Assembly: GCA_023230585.1 (NCBI GenBank)
Contig: JALNXB010000080.1
Span: forward strand, 1 to 6,602
Origin: a bacterium
GTDB taxonomy: Bacteria; Ratteibacteria; UBA8468; B48-G9; JAFGKM01
DNA: 6,602 nt
Reading direction: 5' to 3'
Shown here: positions 5,811 to 6,602 of the stretch, piece after piece
Position numbering within the stretch: the first letter of the stretch is position 1
How the letters are laid out: every line of letters starts with the position of its first letter
Program-made: the position numbers and the translations under genes
Notes under the pieces: generated by a model
What the model saw: only the letters and a program-made list of their open reading frames with translations
Told to the model about the DNA's origin: nothing
The model's database searches: none

Positions 5811-5818
5811 AAAGGAGG
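5811..5818 (+). promoter_or_regulatory. Strong ribosome binding site of the slyB-like gene
   Basis: AAAGGAGG lies 4 bases before ATG 5823 and is an almost full anti-16S match. It fixes the start and is far stronger than the initiation signals of the PilZ gene. It is preceded by an AT-rich stretch (5781-5810) with -10-like strings (TATACA, TTTAAT), but I cannot pick a convincing -35. Confidence 0.85.
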
Positions 5819-5822
5819 AATT

Positions 5823-6293
5823 ATGTATAAGAAAATCATTATATATTTTTTTATGGGGTTTATGGTATTTGCTTTAACGGGTTGCCAAACACCTCTTACT
5901 GGTTCCAGTTATGAAAGGGGTGAAGCAAGAAAAATGCACTCTGTCTATTTGGGAACTGTTATTGGTGTAAACGATGTTGTTATACAAGGTGAGTCTGGAC
6001 CTGTTGGTACTATCACTGGTGCGGCGGCAGGGGCAGCAGCTGGCCACGCTATAGGTAAGGGGGCAAGTAGAGGCACTGCAACAGTTATTGGTGGGGTAGT
6101 TGGGGCAGTTGCAGGCGGGGCTGTAGAGCAAAAAGTCAGTACTAAAGAAGGCATAGAGATAACTGTGCAACTTGAAGATGGAAAGATTGTTGCTATAGTA
6201 CAAGAGAAAGCCCCAGGCGAGTATTATAGAAAAGGAGATAACGTTCAGATAGTCTATTCTGCTAATGGAACTGCAAGAGTAAAGCATTATTGA
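5823..6293 (+). CDS. slyB: SlyB/Pcp-family outer-membrane lipoprotein with glycine zipper
   Basis: 156 residues, about the length of Escherichia coli SlyB. Residues 1-20 are a lipoprotein signal peptide (basic YKK, hydrophobic core) ending in the lipobox L18-T-G-C21. Cys21 would be lipidated, and Gln at +2 favours the outer membrane over inner-membrane retention. Residues 33-58 hold the family's first strands (VYLGTVIGVNDVVI). Residues 59-101 are a Gly/Ala-rich glycine zipper (Rick_17kDa_Anti-like) with Gly at 62, 66, 70, 74, 78 and again at 90-99, forming two membrane-embedded helical turns. Residues about 106-155 form the C-terminal beta part (EGIEITVQLEDGKIVAIVQ, GDNVQIVYS). In enterobacteria SlyB supports outer-membrane integrity and associates with outer-membrane proteins under stress. 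The same role here is inferred from family. No neighbour shares an operon with it, and no clear terminator follows. Confidence 0.92.
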   Translation: MYKKIIIYFFMGFMVFALTGCQTPLTGSSYERGEARKMHSVYLGTVIGVNDVVIQGESGPVGTITGAAAGAAAGHAIGKGASRGTATVIGGVVGAVAGGAVEQKVSTKEGIEITVQLEDGKIVAIVQEKAPGEYYRKGDNVQIVYSANGTARVKHY

Positions 6294-6370
6294 TTTTTTC
6301 ACTTTCGAGTGATCTTGTCCAGAGTACCCAGTGGGACTTACTTCGCAAATTGCGGGGGCTTGTTTTATAT

Positions 6371-6384
6371 TCACTCGCAATGAC
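6371..6384. repeat. Exact inverted counterpart of 5695-5708
   Basis: TCACTCGCAATGAC is the perfect reverse complement of GTCATTGCGAGTGA at 5695-5708. The two lie on either side of the slyB-like gene. The flanking sequence (6300-6370) looks like further eroded repeat, with CACTTTCGAGTGA and ACTTCGCAAATTGCG, and carries no credible gene. Confidence 0.65.
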
Positions 6385-6399
6385 AATCTTTTCTTGTTT

Positions 6400-6435
6400 G
6401 CCTCTCCTCTGGGGGAGAGAATGCAAGGTGAGGGG
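6400..6435. repeat. CCTCTCC...ATGCAAGGTGAG hairpin repeat, copy 2
   Basis: Same orientation as 5741-5776, with CCTCTCCTCTGGGGGAGAG, then AATGCAAGGTGAGGGGG. The hairpin arms are shorter and partly diverged, but the ATGCAAGGTGAG tail is conserved. Confidence 0.65.
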
Positions 6436-6505
6436 GTTATTTATGTTTTTATCATTGCCTTTGTCTTTTCTTCCAGTAAAAAAGTATGTGTCTATGAACA
6501 AATTA

Positions 6506-6532
6506 CGAGGTGCAACTACAACTCAAGCAAGA
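6506..6532. repeat. Possible degenerate fragment of the 143-bp unit
   Basis: CGAGGTGCAACTAC followed by AACTCAAGCAAGA can be aligned with CGAGGTACAACCTTCATCACTCGCAAAGA of the tandem unit if a few substitutions and gaps are allowed. The match is partial, and this may be chance. Confidence 0.3.
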
Positions 6533-6543
6533 ATCGGGCTGTT

Positions 6544-6567
6544 AACAAAAGGTTCAAGCCTTTTGTT
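6544..6567. repeat. Perfect 9-bp stem-loop near the window end
   Basis: AACAAAAGG (6544-6552) and CCTTTTGTT (6559-6567) are exact reverse complements around TTCAAG. An outer pair, GGGCT...TAACA (6536-6547) against TGTTAAGCCC (6583-6592), could form instead of or around it. There is no T run after it, so I do not call a terminator. It is probably another repeat element continuing past the window. Confidence 0.45.
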
Positions 6568-6602
6568 CTTCTACTCTGAGCCTGTTAAGCCCTTCGGAGA
6601 TG

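Noticed and set aside
6299..6312. TCACT-TTCG-AGTGA hairpin after the slyB-like stop as a terminator
   Set aside because: The stem is only 5 bp and the T run precedes it; no T run follows on either strand.
5874..6386. Minus-strand ORF of 170 codons over the slyB-like gene
   Set aside because: It is antisense to a well-supported lipoprotein gene, and its Cys/Ser/Thr-rich product mirrors the glycine-zipper codons. It starts in a repeat.
6331..6579. Plus-strand ORF of 82 codons after the slyB-like gene
   Set aside because: It spans two dispersed repeats (6371-6384, 6400-6435), has no ribosome binding site, and has no protein-like pattern.

Overview
The window is AT-rich bacterial DNA with four protein genes, all on the + strand. 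They are separated by intergenic spaces full of short palindromic and tandem repeats. A SlyB-type lipoprotein, an outer-membrane beta-barrel and several exported surface-type domains point to a Gram-negative (diderm) bacterium. The mix of a CFI-box C-terminal domain, a choice-of-anchor U-like domain and abundant intergenic repeats of the 'GATTCCGGATCAAGTCCGGAATGA' type resembles uncultivated lineages such as Omnitrophota-like candidate phyla. That placement is an inference, and no rRNA or core marker gene is present to test it. (The quoted repeat is described in parts under the repeat entries.)

Bases 1-2295 hold the 3' part of a large exported protein. The frame is open from base 1, so the gene starts upstream. 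The visible order is a BACON-like Ig domain, an FN3-like domain, a choice-of-anchor U-like domain, a CFI-box C-terminal domain with hydrophobic segments, a second signal-peptide-like segment, and an outer-membrane beta-barrel. A strong intrinsic terminator follows. Bases 2352-2868 contain no gene but hold three tandem copies of a unit of about 143 bp, with embedded palindromes.

Bases 2869-2934 carry a promoter, an inverted repeat and a ribosome binding site for a membrane-anchored protein of 303 residues (2935-3846). It has a Ser/Thr-rich stalk and a C-terminal extracellular beta domain. Bases 3847-4200 are again repeats, including a second copy of the palindrome module and an interleaved pair of inverted repeats. 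Bases 4201-5610 encode a membrane protein with a cytoplasmic PilZ (cyclic di-GMP binding) domain, one transmembrane helix, and a periplasmic domain like the copper amine oxidase N-terminal domain. Bases 5611-5822 are repeats. Bases 5823-6293 encode a SlyB-family lipoprotein. The last 309 bases are repeat remnants with no credible gene.

The genes are separated by 212-639 bases with their own start signals, so they look like single transcription units and not an operon. The shared theme is the cell envelope: a surface protein with a barrel, a stalked periplasmic or surface protein, a trans-envelope c-di-GMP receptor, and an outer-membrane lipoprotein. The two most unusual items are the apparent polyprotein-like fusion in the first gene and the PilZ-TM-CuAO_N1-like architecture of the third.
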